From Bryoerythrophyllum caledonicum (taxonomy: Eukaryota; Streptophyta; Bryopsida; Pottiales; Pottiaceae): a DNA stretch of 64,000 nucleotides. The DNA lies in the NCBI GenBank assembly GCA_963971425.1, contig OZ020514.1:47211527-47275526 (forward strand), given 5' to 3'. The translations under genes and the position numbers were made by a program. Numbering within the stretch: the first letter of the stretch is position 1; each line of letters begins with the position of its first letter. The notes under the pieces were generated by a model. The model worked only from the letters and a program-made list of their open reading frames with translations, ran no database searches and was not told where the DNA came from. Shown here in pieces: positions 9,713 to 20,575 of the stretch.

Positions 9713-11830
9713 AAACAAGGCTCTATCAACTAAAGTACAATTGTACTTCTTGTTTTTTTTCTCCATATGATGTCATCTTCTACCTCATACCAAAAGCCAT
9801 CATCTTCTTTCTCAACTTTCTTTGAAGGAAATCGGAAAAAACGCTTATGCTCTATGCTCCAATGCCCTCCAAACTTACGGCAAAACAACTCTTGTTGTTC
9901 ACCATCTTCAATCTCTCGAGCCCTTACCTCCACTTCATAAGCTTGTGTCATCCAAAAGAATGGATCACATTTCATCACGTACTTCTCATTCAACTGGTGA
10001 CAAGAGAACTTACTATTTCAAATAAGTGGTTGTCCCATTTGCGATAGTTGAGGAATTTCTTGAGAAGTTGATCTAGGGGGAGATTTCATTGGTTGAACTC
10101 ATGCCCCCGTGGCATAACATCTCTTAGCCCCATCATTTCATAAAATCTTGTGCTAGTAAGAAATCGACACAAGAGGCACACCGATTGTCTCATGGAACTT
10201 TCAGAGATGCACATATTATGAAAGTTATGGCCACATTGGCGCAATGTATGTGCCCCCTTTGGACCAAAAAGTTCTTGGCACAAGCTGCATTTATCAATGA
10301 GGAATGCTGGTACATGGTCGTATGTATGGGTTACAGTTCTTTCTGATTCCACAAAATTTGATGAGAAGATATCAAACGGCACCTATTTTTCTACGTCTGA
10401 AGCCCAATCAATATCACTATCCTTTTCTCTCAAGTAATAGTTGGTGCAATCCATCATCACCGCCACATTGCCCTAAATAATGATCTTTGTAGGATCACGC
10501 CCAACTTCTCTAACTATACTCTTAAATCTCTTCAATGAGGCTTCCACAAGTTTGAACGATGCTTCTAATCCAGTAGCGTGTGTCTAAAGATTATGTGTTG
10601 TTTTTGAGGCCATGGTCTCCCTATTCTAAGGCGATGAACTCAACCCAACCAAGGCATTGTGCTTCTCATGGCATGGTGTGTAATCCACCGTTGTCAACGT
10701 CCTCCAGAGTGACTCTAGTTGTGCTCGTGCCTCATCTCTCTCCTTACTTGCCACCGCCAACTTCTGTAACACCAATTCCATATCCTCCCCCGGTTGCACT
10801 ATTTCCTTTCCTATTCCGTACACTTTTGATTGTACTTCGCTGTAACCAATTTCTACTACCACCTCATTATAGGAAGGGTGGAATGGTCCTTTCCCAATCC
10901 TGGACACGACATCCACTTTATTAATTTGTAGATACTTAGAAAGAAAATGACTGCATGAGGTATGAGTGGCACTCTGAACTGCTGCCAAGTCCACCTCACA
11001 TACCTCTGTATGTGTTGCTATCTTCCTTGCACCTTTGATTTTTCCAAGCTATTCAGATGGCATGGATGTCTTCTTCCTCTTATGCTCCTCCATATCCTTA
11101 ACTATTTCATTAATAAAGGCGGTTTGTTTCTTGGCCTAAGCTTCCAACTCTATCACAATATGTAAATTATGGACCCTTTCTTCCAGCAAAAGGGTTGATA
11201 GTTGAAGTCAACTTCTCAAAACCAAGAGCGGCTTCTACCATATTTGGAGTCACACTTGCAAAGATCCTAGCCATTTCTACAAGATCCGGAGTCATAACTG
11301 AGAAGATTGTTGCTCTCCGCTTTATAGTATCTGCAACTTGGAGTACTTCTGCTATCTTCCCTAAAATCCCATCAACTCTTGGCTTCACTGCCACTTCATG
11401 CGCTCCGGCGTCAACTTCTTTTTCTTCCTTCGCAAATACTTTGGCTTACTCTATTTTAAAGTCAAGCAACTCCTTCAACTCATCCTTGTTTGGCATTGTT
11501 CGAATCATTTCTGCAATGGAAGGTATTATATTCACCGCCATCCTAGAGTCATCAAAATTTGTTTCCAATCGTGTTGGCATTGCGGTGTTTGGCCCCACAT
11601 CACTTGCTTTCTCTCTAATACTTTCTATAATTGAACCTTGGCAATAAAAGGTTTGACACACAATGGACTTTTACATCCTTTGTGAAGAATAACAATGTGT
11701 TCACCTCCTTCCAATCTAGTATCTTGAACATCTACTTGCATAGGATCATTTCTTGAATTATCATCCACGGAGGCTCTTGTAAAGTTGTTGACAATAAGTT
11801 GACTACTATGTTGTCGTGCACTATTCTATC
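9713..11830 (-). pseudogene. RING-finger protein pseudogene split by element B
   Basis: A long degenerate minus-strand frame. The N-terminal part (11660-11167) is helical and continues through DGILGKIAEVLQVADTIKRR. A middle part (10994-10626) holds VLQKLAVASKERDEARAQLE, a likely coiled coil. A RING-type zinc finger follows at about 10295-10160: C-x2-C (CSLC), C-x-H-x2-H-x2-C (CGHNFHNMC) and C-x2-C (CLLC). After the finger is a Trp/Glu-rich region (9993-9730, MKCDPFFWMTQAYEVEVRAR). Several stops and at least one frameshift break it. The gene continues at 6004-5530 beyond element B. RING fingers usually act as E3 ubiquitin ligases. I do not recognise the whole protein, and it may itself belong to a mobile element. 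Confidence 0.5.
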
Positions 11831-12066
11831 GTGTGCGTAATTCATCGTGCGGTCTGAAATAATAGGGTTAGTCTAACTAATTACACACTTGTTAAGCTAA
11901 GTGTGCACCCACGATACCATGGGCAATGTTGATAAACATGCCAGGTAACGTCCTCCACACATGGTTTGAGAATTAACTCAAACTTGTCACAAGTATAATG
12001 TAGGTGAGAAACATACATACACTCATCAATCCAAACAAAAAACAATTATAGATAAGATGAACACAG

Positions 12067-12413
12067 AAAGTATAGCAAAGCCATGCCTAACGAGGCCACC
12101 TTTACTCGCCCCCTATGTCATCAATGAAGTCCATGTCTTGATGGCGCACCCGAATTCCTCCAAATTGCCACCACAATTGTTAGCGGTTTTTGTTTTGTGT
12201 CTTGCACCTAGGGCATCTCCATTTGTTGGTAGGAATCTGAACTAAGGGTGGTCTCAAGCATTGTATGTGCCACCTTGTAGAAAAATCGTTACACAATATC
12301 ATAGTGGCAGCTCCTTGAGCCCTACCACACAACATACACTTCAAACTAGCTGGAATGGAACTCAAATTGGGATCAACTCGCCCATCAATGTTTGGTAAGT
12401 GACACGGTGCACA
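12067..12413 (-). pseudogene. PHD finger at the C terminus of the element D polyprotein
   Basis: The minus-strand frame 12416-12180 reads CAPCHLPNIDG, then CMLCG, ATMILC, WHIQCLRPPL, IPTNKW and CPRC. This is the Cys4-His-Cys3 layout of a PHD finger: C-x2-C, C-x-n, W-H-x2-C, W-x-C-x2-C. One cysteine of the CxxC after ILC is altered (CNDF). PHD fingers typically read histone tails. Here the finger follows the integrase, the place where chromoviruses carry a chromodomain. A frame ending DFIDDIGGE and a stop near 12067 may be the end of the polyprotein. Confidence 0.75.
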
Positions 12414-12827
12414 CACTATAAGAAACCTGTGTTTTTTGTGATGTCACCTAAAATTGTAGACGTTCCGCTGGACATTAACATTTTGAAAAGTGACATCTAG
12501 AAAAACATCAGAATTAACAGGACGTTGTAAAAAACATGGAGATGTTAGTTGGCAAACATGGGCATGTTAGCTCCCAAACATGGGGATGTTAGCTACCAAA
12601 CACGGGGATGTTAGCTACCAAACATGGGGATGTTAGCAAGGACACGCGTAAATGTTGGCAGAAATGTTAAGGTGAACATTGTCTATGTTGAGTGCAATTT
12701 TTGCCATGTTTTGCATGTTTTGGTTGATCCAATTTTAGGTGATGTTTTCATGGACATCATCCCTGTTTTTTTAGACATTTTTCTGCGTTTTTTGGAACAT
12801 CACAAAAAACACGGGTTTCTTATAGTG
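12414..12827. mobile_element. CACTA-type MITE inside element D
   Basis: A 414-bp unit. The left terminus CACTATAAGAAACCTGTG and the right terminus (reverse complement CACTATAAGAAACCCGTG) continue as a near-perfect inverted repeat of about 30 bp including TTTTTTGTGATGT. The 3-bp duplication ACA lies at 12411-12413 and 12828-12830. CACTA ends plus 3-bp duplication are diagnostic of the CACTA/EnSpm superfamily. It encodes no transposase. Its insertion splits the codons just before the PHD finger of element D. Confidence 0.88.
12536..12645. repeat. Minisatellite inside the CACTA MITE
   Basis: Four to five imperfect copies of a roughly 23-bp unit around CAAACATGGGGATGTTAGCT. This is an internal expansion typical of non-autonomous CACTA derivatives. 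Confidence 0.8.
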
Positions 12828-12981
12828 ACAATTCCGAGTATGATTCTTTCAAATCTGTTCATCCCTTCCTTTTAATTCCAATACTCCGGTCGGAAGCACT
12901 CTCCGTACCCATAGAATAACATGTCCCGCTGGAACATCCAATGTTGTCGGAGCCCTCTGTTGCAAATAAACATAGTCACTT
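12828..12981 (-). pseudogene. Integrase C-terminal (SH3-like) domain of element D
   Basis: On the minus strand it reads GDYVYLQQRAPTTLDVPAGH, ILWVRRVLPTGVLELKGRDE, then a TGA. The pattern (GD-V-L, beta strands, GVLELKG) matches the small barrel that ends retroviral-type integrases. It joins exactly to the integrase core at 16331 when element A copy 1 is removed, and to the PHD finger at 12413 when the MITE is removed. Confidence 0.65.
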
Positions 12982-15900
12982 ATTAGAGTCTAAAACTCCC
13001 ACTTAGTTGCCCCTACCAAAAAAATGAGTTAAAATAGGGTTTTTAGTCTTATTAAATTAGAAAAGTAGTTAGTATTGTGTGGAATTAGATTAGATAGCGG
13101 ATAGTGAAAATAGGGAAATGCTTAAGTAGTTTATTAGGCTTATAGTGGTGATAAAACCGGGTCTTAAAATCACTAGTTTAAGTTCCAGAAAACAATTTCA
13201 AAAGAGTCCCGGAAGAGACCTCGGGATCTAAGTCTAAAATCATCACTTAACCTAAATTAGCTAGTTAAGTTTAGGAGGTAGTTAGAAGTAGTTTAGATCT
13301 TCTAGACGCTAATTCTTGTTTGAAAGAATTAGTAGTTAGTTGTAAGAGGAAAAGAAAAGACAAAAAAAAAAGAAAAAAAAGAATTTTTTTTTTAAAAAAT
13401 AAAAAATAAAAAATAATTTAAAAAAAAAACATACCCGGATATCAACCCGGGTATGAACTAGCCCGGTTACCAACCTGGGTATGGGCTGATACCCAGGTAT
13501 CACCCAAGCAGCAGCCCGGGTAGCTCCAGCCGTCCTGGCCGACCCCCTTTCTCTCCGAAATTGGACTTCTTCTCTCCAAAAACTCTTCCCTCCTCCAGCA
13601 ACTCTCTCTCCCTCCCTCTCTAAAATCTTACCCCCCCTCAAATTTTCTCCTCTACCTCCCTTTCTAGTTCTCTCTCTCTGTCTCTCATAGTATCTCCTTT
13701 TCTATCTATTTGGGTTTTTTTTGGAGTTGGGGTTTTGAAGAAGAGGTAGTCAAAGAAGAAGAAGAGGTGGTGCAACAAGGAGGAAGAAGAAGAAGAAGAA
13801 GAGGAGGCCTTTCTAGGATTTTTGGGTAGTGGAAGAGGTGCGTGTAAGCTAGGATTTGGTGGAAGAGGTGCACCCAAGCTAGGGTTTGGTGGAAGAGGTG
13901 CACGTTTCCTAGGGTTTGGTGATGGTGGAGATTTCTGGGATTTGTGGAGGTGGAGGAGATTAGTGGCCAAGGCGAGAAGATAAAAGAGACAAAAAAAGGA
14001 GATTGCGGGTGCAACGAGTAATTGGAAAACAAAGGTGACTCTTGCCCATGTTGAGTTTCTCTTGTTTGTGCAAATTTCTTGTTTGTAAGTCTTTTTCTAT
14101 CTTTTCTACCGGGGTGACTCCTCGGTAACATCCTCCCCGGTCTAGAGAAAAAGTCCTCCGGTGGGCTCTATCTAGAGCTTATTGTGACCTAGTATACATA
14201 TGAGTCTACATTAGTGTCATATTAATTGTTGTCTACTGTCCTAGCATTGTGGCAAATCATTCTTTTAAAGTTTTCTCCATCCTCCTATCATATCTACGTC
14301 TTGCCCGCATTTTCTATCTTTTTTCCGGTCTTCCCGATGAACCGGGAAAACCTTCTTCTAGGTCTTCGTCTCCCAAGTCCTCTCCTTGTTATAATTTTAT
14401 GTGACCTTGTGTTGTTAGTATGTTGTTGGATATGTGAGACACCTATATCTACATATTCTAGCAAAGTGTTCCGGAGTTGTCCACCGGTTGACTGGTAGAC
14501 TTGTGTTTCCGGGCCGTACCGGAGTTTGTGACAAGTTAATAGGGAGATTGGTCGAAGTACAGGCATTTTAAGGATATTGTCCACCCCGGACAACATGGCT
14601 CTACCGGTGAGTCGGATGAATTTCCCATCCTCTAAGGAGTAGGGTGTGAAGGTCAATGAAAGAAAAAGAAACCTCCCGGTAACTCCTATCGGGAAGGAAC
14701 TGGTAGACCTCCCGTCCTTAACCTCGGAGTCCTTGGTGAAGTCCTCTCTGGCCATACTAATTGAGCTTAAGGAGAGTCCGCATGTATCTATAGATACAGC
14801 CAACCTTCCAGTGGATATTCCCAATCCACTCGTAGACCTCCCGGTTGAGACATCCGACCTCCCGGGGGATTCTCTCAACTATGTGGGTAGTTCCAACTGT
14901 AGTGACAATCCCTACATGTATCAATTGGAAGAGTCTTCCGGTTGAATCTTTATCATATGTTATGTGTTATTGTTGATTTATCCTACCGGTTGGTGGGATG
15001 TTGTTTTAAGTTGCTAGATTTTAACACTAGAGTGAGAGTAGTGATGTCGATAGGGCCCATTGCACACACGGTCATTACCACTTGAGTGATTTCTCCGGCT
15101 ACTTACTTTTGTTAGGGAAAGGTTCACCGGTCCCGAGACCGGAAGTCTTCCGGTCTACCGGTCTACCGGTAATCCGCTAGTGACTAGGCTACCCTTGATT
15201 TTAGGATCTAGGTGCCGTTTGTCTTTTAGTGGATCCACTTTTGGAGGGTAGCTATTGACTTTAGTACACGCTCTAAATGCCATTTCCACCTTTTGGGGAT
15301 CTAGTTTTGGAGGGTAGCTGGTAGCCTTTGTGTATTTAAAGGGCCTTGGGCTCTTGTGTTGAGTACTCTTCTCTTTGCTGATTTGATCGTGTCTTGCCTG
15401 CATTGCTTGTGTCTAGAGTCTTTGTTGAGCTTGTGTGAATAGACCGAGAGAGTGTTGAGTCCTCTTAGTGTGTCTTTGCTAGGTGTGGAAGGTTGTGACT
15501 TATTGTGTGTTATGTGATTGAGTGTGAGTAAAGACATCCCGAGGGTGTAGGATGTCCATGATAGATAGGTAGAGTGAGATCCGGGGTCTATGCTCCAGAT
15601 CCTTCACTGGTGGGACCGAGAAGAGTTGCTTTAGCGGATGGGATCCGGGAAGCCCACGGCTATTTATGATAACCTCCCTTAAGTGGGAAGTGTTTGGATT
15701 GGTGGGGAGGAGGGGTAATATCCCCCTTCTCGGTACACCGAGAGAGATCCCGACTAAGCCTGAGTCCGGAGAATTCCGGGGTTGTTACCTTTGCAGTGGA
15801 CGAGTTTTGACGATTCCCGTGGAAGGTATTTTTGCTCATATGATTTGCTTAGTACTAACTTGTTGTGAGTCTTGTATCTTCTTGCTCTGATTCATTAGGT

Positions 15901-16330
15901 GTGGTTGTAGTTGGAACCCGGGCTTGCGTGACCGGTTTACCGAGACAAGTTCCCGGTAGATTGTGAAGATCGGTAAACCGGCTACAACCTTTTTAACTCT
16001 TTCAAGGTGTAGGATTAGATTGTGGATATTGTGGCCTCTGGACTGCAAGAAAGGAGGGCAGTGACTTTTCGGGCACTGTAAAAACTTACTGGGAAACTAT
16101 TCTGACGCTCAACAGAGTTTAACTGAAACACTTATGGTAACTTGTGACCAGTTACTAAGGTACCGGGGAAGCCATCCTCCGAGATGTACTGAGGTATTAA
16201 GTATGAATTGTTGTTAAGATTTAAAGAGCTTGATGCGCGATAAAAATCCTTGGAAACGATCTGGTAAGGTGGGCTTGCTTAAGGTTAATTTCGGTTAACT
16301 TTGAGAATTACAAACTACTAGACTATGACA
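12982..16330 (+). mobile_element. Element A copy 1, internally deleted
   Basis: A 3.35-kb unit starting near GAGTCTAAAACTCCCAC and ending TAGACTATGACA. It is flanked by CACTT (12977-12981) and CACCT (16331-16335), a 4/5 match to a target duplication. Next to its 3' end is ATAAAAATCCTTGGAAACGA, like the U5 end of Athila/Tat LTRs. No internal LTR pair is seen. It aligns with copy 2 (31405-41115) in the leader (13000-14595 against 31405-32957), the ORF end and the 3' region (14960-16330 against 40040-41115). It lacks about 1.2 kb of ORF present in copy 2. The leader contains homopolymer tracts, ACCCGGGTAT repeats (13430-13520) and a GAAGAGGTGCACG-type repeat (13820-13915). Confidence 0.65.
14595..14945 (+). 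pseudogene. Element A protein remnant, copy 1
   Basis: The ATG at 14595 corresponds to the copy 2 ATG at 32957. After 15 codons an in-frame TAG (14640-14642) occurs at the same place as in copy 2. The frame then continues to 14945 with a Val/Asp/Pro/Ser-rich low-complexity tail containing SIDTANLPVDIPNPLVDLPV. That tail corresponds to the SVDTPN repeat of copy 2. The central part of the protein is deleted. Function unknown. Confidence 0.45.
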
Positions 16331-17319
16331 CACCTGGAGCAAACCTTCGCAATTGAGGCCGGTAACCTCCTCCCCAAATGGTGGGGTAGTGTACAATGTC
16401 TCGATGTTGTGCAATTGCAAGGTTTTGTAATGCCATTGGCATCGCATGCTTAAACAACTCGGCTCTATTGTTGCATACTTCCATCCATGTGTCGGAATCA
16501 TCCATCTTGATTACTGCATGTATGTCTCTCTATGTTGTGGCTGGAAGCACAAGTTCTCGACCATACAACAAGAAATAAGGGGAAAAGGTTGCTAAAGACG
16601 CCTGCTTGCTAAAGCGGTATCCCATTGCCAACCATGGCAATTGTGCATCTCAACTCCTGTGATGTCCATGTTGTACACCATATTTCCTAAGGCTCCTGAC
16701 TGTTTGCACCATGCGTTCAGCCAATTCATCTGCCTCAAAGTAGTCGCGAGATGACAGTAGTCATGTAATCAATGTAAGCTTGTTCACAAAGAGCCTAAAA
16801 ATTTCCCTGAAACTCACGCCCTTGTTCCGTGAGCACTTCAGCTGGAGCCCCAAATCAACTGAGCACTCTATCTAGAAAGGCAAATGCGGCCCTTTCACTA
16901 AATTTATCAGGTGAAGCCACTAACTCAACCCATTTAGAGAAATACTCAATCATAACAAGTACATATTTATTATGATTTTTAGTAATTGGTAAAGGTCCTG
17001 CAAAATCGAGACTCCAACAAGATCCAAGACCCATCATGGGTAATGGTTGCAAACTAGGTGTTGGTGCATTGAAAGAAGCACGCACCCTATCACATAACTT
17101 ACATCGTGACACTAGCCGTTGTACCTCTGATTGCATACCAACCTACCAATATTGATTTTGAAGTAATCTGTAAGTCCGCTTGACTCCAAAATGGCCGAGG
17201 TCCTGGTGCACATGTAGCACAAGTTTCTCGCGCTCTGATGGTTCTGGAACCACCCGTTTCCTCCCATCTGGTAACTTCCTGAGTAAATGAACCCCTTCCC
17301 ATTCAAACCGTTTGGCCCG
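16331..17319 (-). pseudogene. Integrase of element D
   Basis: Zinc-binding N terminus: HQDLGHFGVKRT, then RCKLCDRV (the C-x2-C of the HHCC motif). The core follows: WSLDFAGPLP (first catalytic Asp), YVLVMIEYFSKWVEL, then EVLTEQGREFQG, where the second catalytic Asp of the usual TDQG is Glu. Further downstream the frame is broken but AERM-like and LLYGR-like blocks persist to 16331, where element A interrupts it. The family inserts cDNA in the nucleus. This copy is inactive. Confidence 0.8.
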
Positions 17320-18027
17320 TTAAAGAATCCGATCTCTTTCTTTGGATGTAACCTTGCTTGGCAACTCCATCGATCCCAGGTCTTCCAAAACTGGTCCATC
17401 TTCATAAATGTCCTTAGCGCCCCCAAACTCTTCTCTTCCTTTTTGATCGGTAGTAATCCGTTTGTATGAGTCCACATTCATCGCCAACAAACTCAAACAG
17501 TGAGAGGCATGCCACCTTGGCACCTCTTCTTCTTCTCCTTCACTAACATGCCACCGTGCCCATGTGGAGTTCCTTTGACTCGGGCATGGATTTTTACTCA
17601 GACCATTTGGGTCCATGTTTACCAGTCGTGCCCGGTGCACTACTTTAAAATCATATTCTTGTAACATTAGTGCCCATCTTGCAAGCTTTCCGGTAAGCTT
17701 ATCAGATTCCATTAGCTACTTCAAAGGCTGATGATCTGTTACCATTAGAAATTCATTACCATACAAGTAACATCAAGAATGACCAATGGCCCAAACTGCC
17801 GCTAAGCATTCCCCTTCATATGAATTGTATTGTGCTTCGGCATTATTGTTTGACTAGCTAGCGTATACTACCACAAACTCCTTGCCCTCATCATCCATCT
17901 CAGTGAGGACCGCACCAATGCCTAAAGTTCTCCAATCCGTATGCAATTGATGAGCCCTGCGAGGAATTGGTTGCCGCAAAATAGGTGCGGACGCCAATCG
18001 AGCCATCAACTCTTGAAATACAACTTC
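17320..18027 (-). pseudogene. RNase H domain of element D
   Basis: Readable in order: LHTDWRTLGIGAVLTEMDD (first Asp), FVVVYAS, YNSYEGECLAAVWAI (Glu), YLYGNEFLMVTDHQPLK (second Asp), and the C-terminal ARWALMLQEYDFKVVHRA. Three or more stops lie between these blocks. The domain degrades the RNA strand during reverse transcription. It directly follows the RT and precedes integrase, the Ty3/gypsy order. Confidence 0.85.
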
Positions 18028-19095
18028 TTACTCTTCACCCCACCTCCACTCTTGATCATTTTTTGTCAACATGGTCAAAGCCTTAGCAATGCGACTGAAG
18101 AAAGCTACAAACTTCCTATAGTAATTTGCTAGTCCTAGAAAGGCCCGCAATCTATTTTCATCCATTGGTCTTGGAATCCCATTCAATGCCTCTACCTTAC
18201 TCTTGATAACTCCCAAACCCCTAGGGTATATCATGTCGCCTAAATATTCCACTTATGAGTAGAAGAATGTGCATTTGCTTGGATGCAACTTGAGCCCATG
18301 CTGCCTCAACCGTTCCAACACCGCAAGTATATGTCTCTGATGCTCCTTCCTATTCTTGCTGAAGATAATGATATCATTGATGTAACACCGAGCAAACGGT
18401 AACCCTGCTAATATCTTGTCCATGACCCTTAGAAACTCCACAGGAGTGGTCTTCAATCCAAAAGGTGAAAATTTTCATTAATAAAGTTTGTCCTTGCCAA
18501 CCCATCAATCCTCCAAAATGCCGTCTTTTGCTTGTCTTGTTCTCTAATGGGTAATTGGTGATAATTTGATATCAGATCTAATGTGCTAAACACTTTAGCT
18601 TGCCCAATTGAGTCGAAAATCTCCTCAGGTGTTGGCATTGCATATTTGTCTCATCGTGTGTTTGTTTATAGGCCTATAGTCCCCGCACGTTCTCTTCTTA
18701 GTCCAATTGCCATAGATATCCTTTTTAGAAGGCATAACTGTTGCAAAGGCATACTCGCCATCGGGAAGTTCTACTAGTCCTGCATCTAGCAATTCCATGG
18801 TCCGATTATTGATTAATCCCCTCTCCGCTTCGTTGTACCGATAAGGTTTGCAAAAGATCGGAGCATCATCCTACAAATCGATCGGAGCATCATCCTACAA
18901 ATCGATCCTCACTTCCAATCCCTTGAGAATTCCCAAATCCTTCAACCCAAATGCAAAGCAACCTTTAAATTTCTTCAAAAATTGTTGTTCTTCACGCCAT
19001 TCTTCCTCCCCTTCAAGATCCACATTTGGCTTCCAATTGTCTATTGTTAGTGGTGTCTTGACTTCTTTCTCAGTGGATGGCGTCTTCCTTGACTG
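18028..19095 (-). pseudogene. Reverse transcriptase of element D, catalytic Asp changed
   Basis: RT blocks in order: PYRYNEAERGLINNRTMELL, an LVELPDGEYA-type block, KKRTCGDYRPINKHT, IFDSIGQAKVFSTLDLISNY (first catalytic Asp), then a frameshift near 18470. After it come KTTPVEFLRVMDKILAGL and CYINDIIIFSKN. The usual YIDD box is YIND, because the codon at 18376-18378 is AAT instead of GAT. A small tandem duplication (18858-18907, CGGAGCATCATCCTACAAAT twice) repeats part of the DDAPI segment at the start of the domain. Confidence 0.85.
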
Positions 19096-19399
19096 CTAAG
19101 CAATGTCAATGGACTCGGAGTCTTCATGGTCCTCCATGCCCATCATGCTCATCAGTCTCCCTTCGACTTCTCCATAATCCCCAATGTCATCCTCTTTTGC
19201 AAAGAGGATCCTATCCATGAGACTCTCCAACGTCTCACTAGCCGCCGTTGTTCCCCCATAGTTGTCCTTTTGCCCCTTGCGAGTCATATCATCAAAATTT
19301 GATATACCCCAATTTTTCCAAGGCTGCCAAGGCTCCCCACGTTTGCCCCTAGCCATGTCTTTTTCCGCCCCGGGAAGAGGTGGCTTCTGCAAAGCAGCC
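19096..19399 (-). pseudogene. Acidic linker between methyltransferase and RT in element D
   Basis: Open continuation of the 19096-19644 frame. It is basic around GKRGEPWQPWKNWG, then acidic (FAKEDDIGDYGEVEG, MEDHEDSESIDIA). No domain is recognised. It ends at a stop at 19096, after which the sequence runs on to the RT (KTPLTIDNWKPNVDLEGEE). Confidence 0.5.
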
Positions 19400-20551
19400 C
19401 GTAAGGCATCATAGTGGCACCTAATGATTGACATGGCGTCCATGCATTGCTGCTCCACTATGGCAATAGCAATGAGCCACGTAAGACAATTGAGGTCCAT
19501 AGCTTGACCCAAGAGCATGCGCCTTTGGTTTTCACTAATGGAATGAGCTGGCAAGTGTGTAGTCCCTGAAAAAAACTCGATAGCTCTATCTAGTTCATCA
19601 GCATTGGGTTCCTCTGTAATGTAGTCCGCACCACTTGTGTCCAAAATAGTGTCTAGACCATCACCGCAAAAACCATAAGATCTGGGAAAACTAACCTATG
19701 TAGGCAAAGCCTTCCATGGGTGGCCAATTGTGTTGACAAGAGCGTTAGGTGGTTTGTCATCCCACCGCACATGTCTAGGTGTCATGTGTGGGTGTAGAAT
19801 GTCTTGAACCAACAAGTTCTGAGGCCGTTCCTTGTGGTGGTAAGCGGCTTTGAGTAAAGAGGTGGGAACTAAATTAGTCCACCACGAACGAGCATGATGA
19901 GCTCGTAAACCTATCTAGGCTGCATCAATTAAAGTAGATGGACCAAAAATGGCCTTTATCTGCTTTAAATTGGCCCAATTCTTTTCGAGAGAGACTTCAA
20001 GATGATTGGCACATTCTCGATGAGATAACCAAGGCCCTCTACTTGCATCACCTATAAAATGTGCAAGATCTGGACTAGCTCTTGGAATAACGCACTCCGT
20101 TTGTCGTGAAGCTCATTCAATTGCCTGCCATGGATAATCCTTGGCATGGCTAGCCTGCAATGACCAAATCTACAAGTCCATGGGATTGCAATTGGGCATC
20201 ATTAATCAGATAAATATCAGGTGCCAATGCGGTAAATGTAGTTTTGGTTGCTTCACCAGGAAGCATGTGGGGATAGCGCTTGTGTAGCTTCCGAATATGC
20301 TCAATAGTCACTCGTTTGGCTACCGGGTCATTGTCCACATAATGATAGGTGTGGGCTCTGATGCCAGCCTGTAAAACCGTTGCAAGCCCTCTTGCAATAC
20401 CTCCTAACAACTCCAAAAGAAAGATGTCCTTCGTGGATGGTGTCCATGCAATTGGCCGGGTCAAAATATGACTTGTTGTTTGTTGTACGGTATCGCCTCT
20501 ATCTTCCAAATTGCTCAGGGCCTCAATTGCCCACACCTTTTCCATCCTCAC
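19400..20551 (-). pseudogene. DNA (cytosine-5) methyltransferase domain inside element D
   Basis: Classic C5-methyltransferase motifs appear in order on the minus strand. Motif I is LLELLGGIARGLATVLQAG (about 20430-20370). The motif II-III region is YHYVDNDPVAKR, and HGLVDLVIAG precedes motif IV. Motif IV is PCQGLSMAG, with the catalytic Cys codon at 20144-20146. Motif VI is YLIENVPIILKSL (Glu-Asn-Val at 20010-20018). Then come IGLRAHHARSWWTNL (motif VIII region), and LLGQAMDLNCLTWLIA near 19500 (motif X). The codon before PCQG is TAG (20150-20152) where the family has Trp, and frames shift after motif IV. Length is about 350 codons, normal for a catalytic domain. It lies between protease and RT. 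Known families would methylate CG or CHG sites; element-borne enzymes of this kind have been reported in charophyte and dinoflagellate retrotransposons. Confidence 0.87.
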
Positions 20552-20575
20552 TTTAGCTTGTGCAATTAAGTCAGC

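Noticed and set aside
13336-14131. Minus-strand ORFs rich in Lys/Phe/Pro/Ser over the element A leader
   Set aside because: They translate A-rich and CTTCTT-rich leader sequence; copy 2 does not conserve them.
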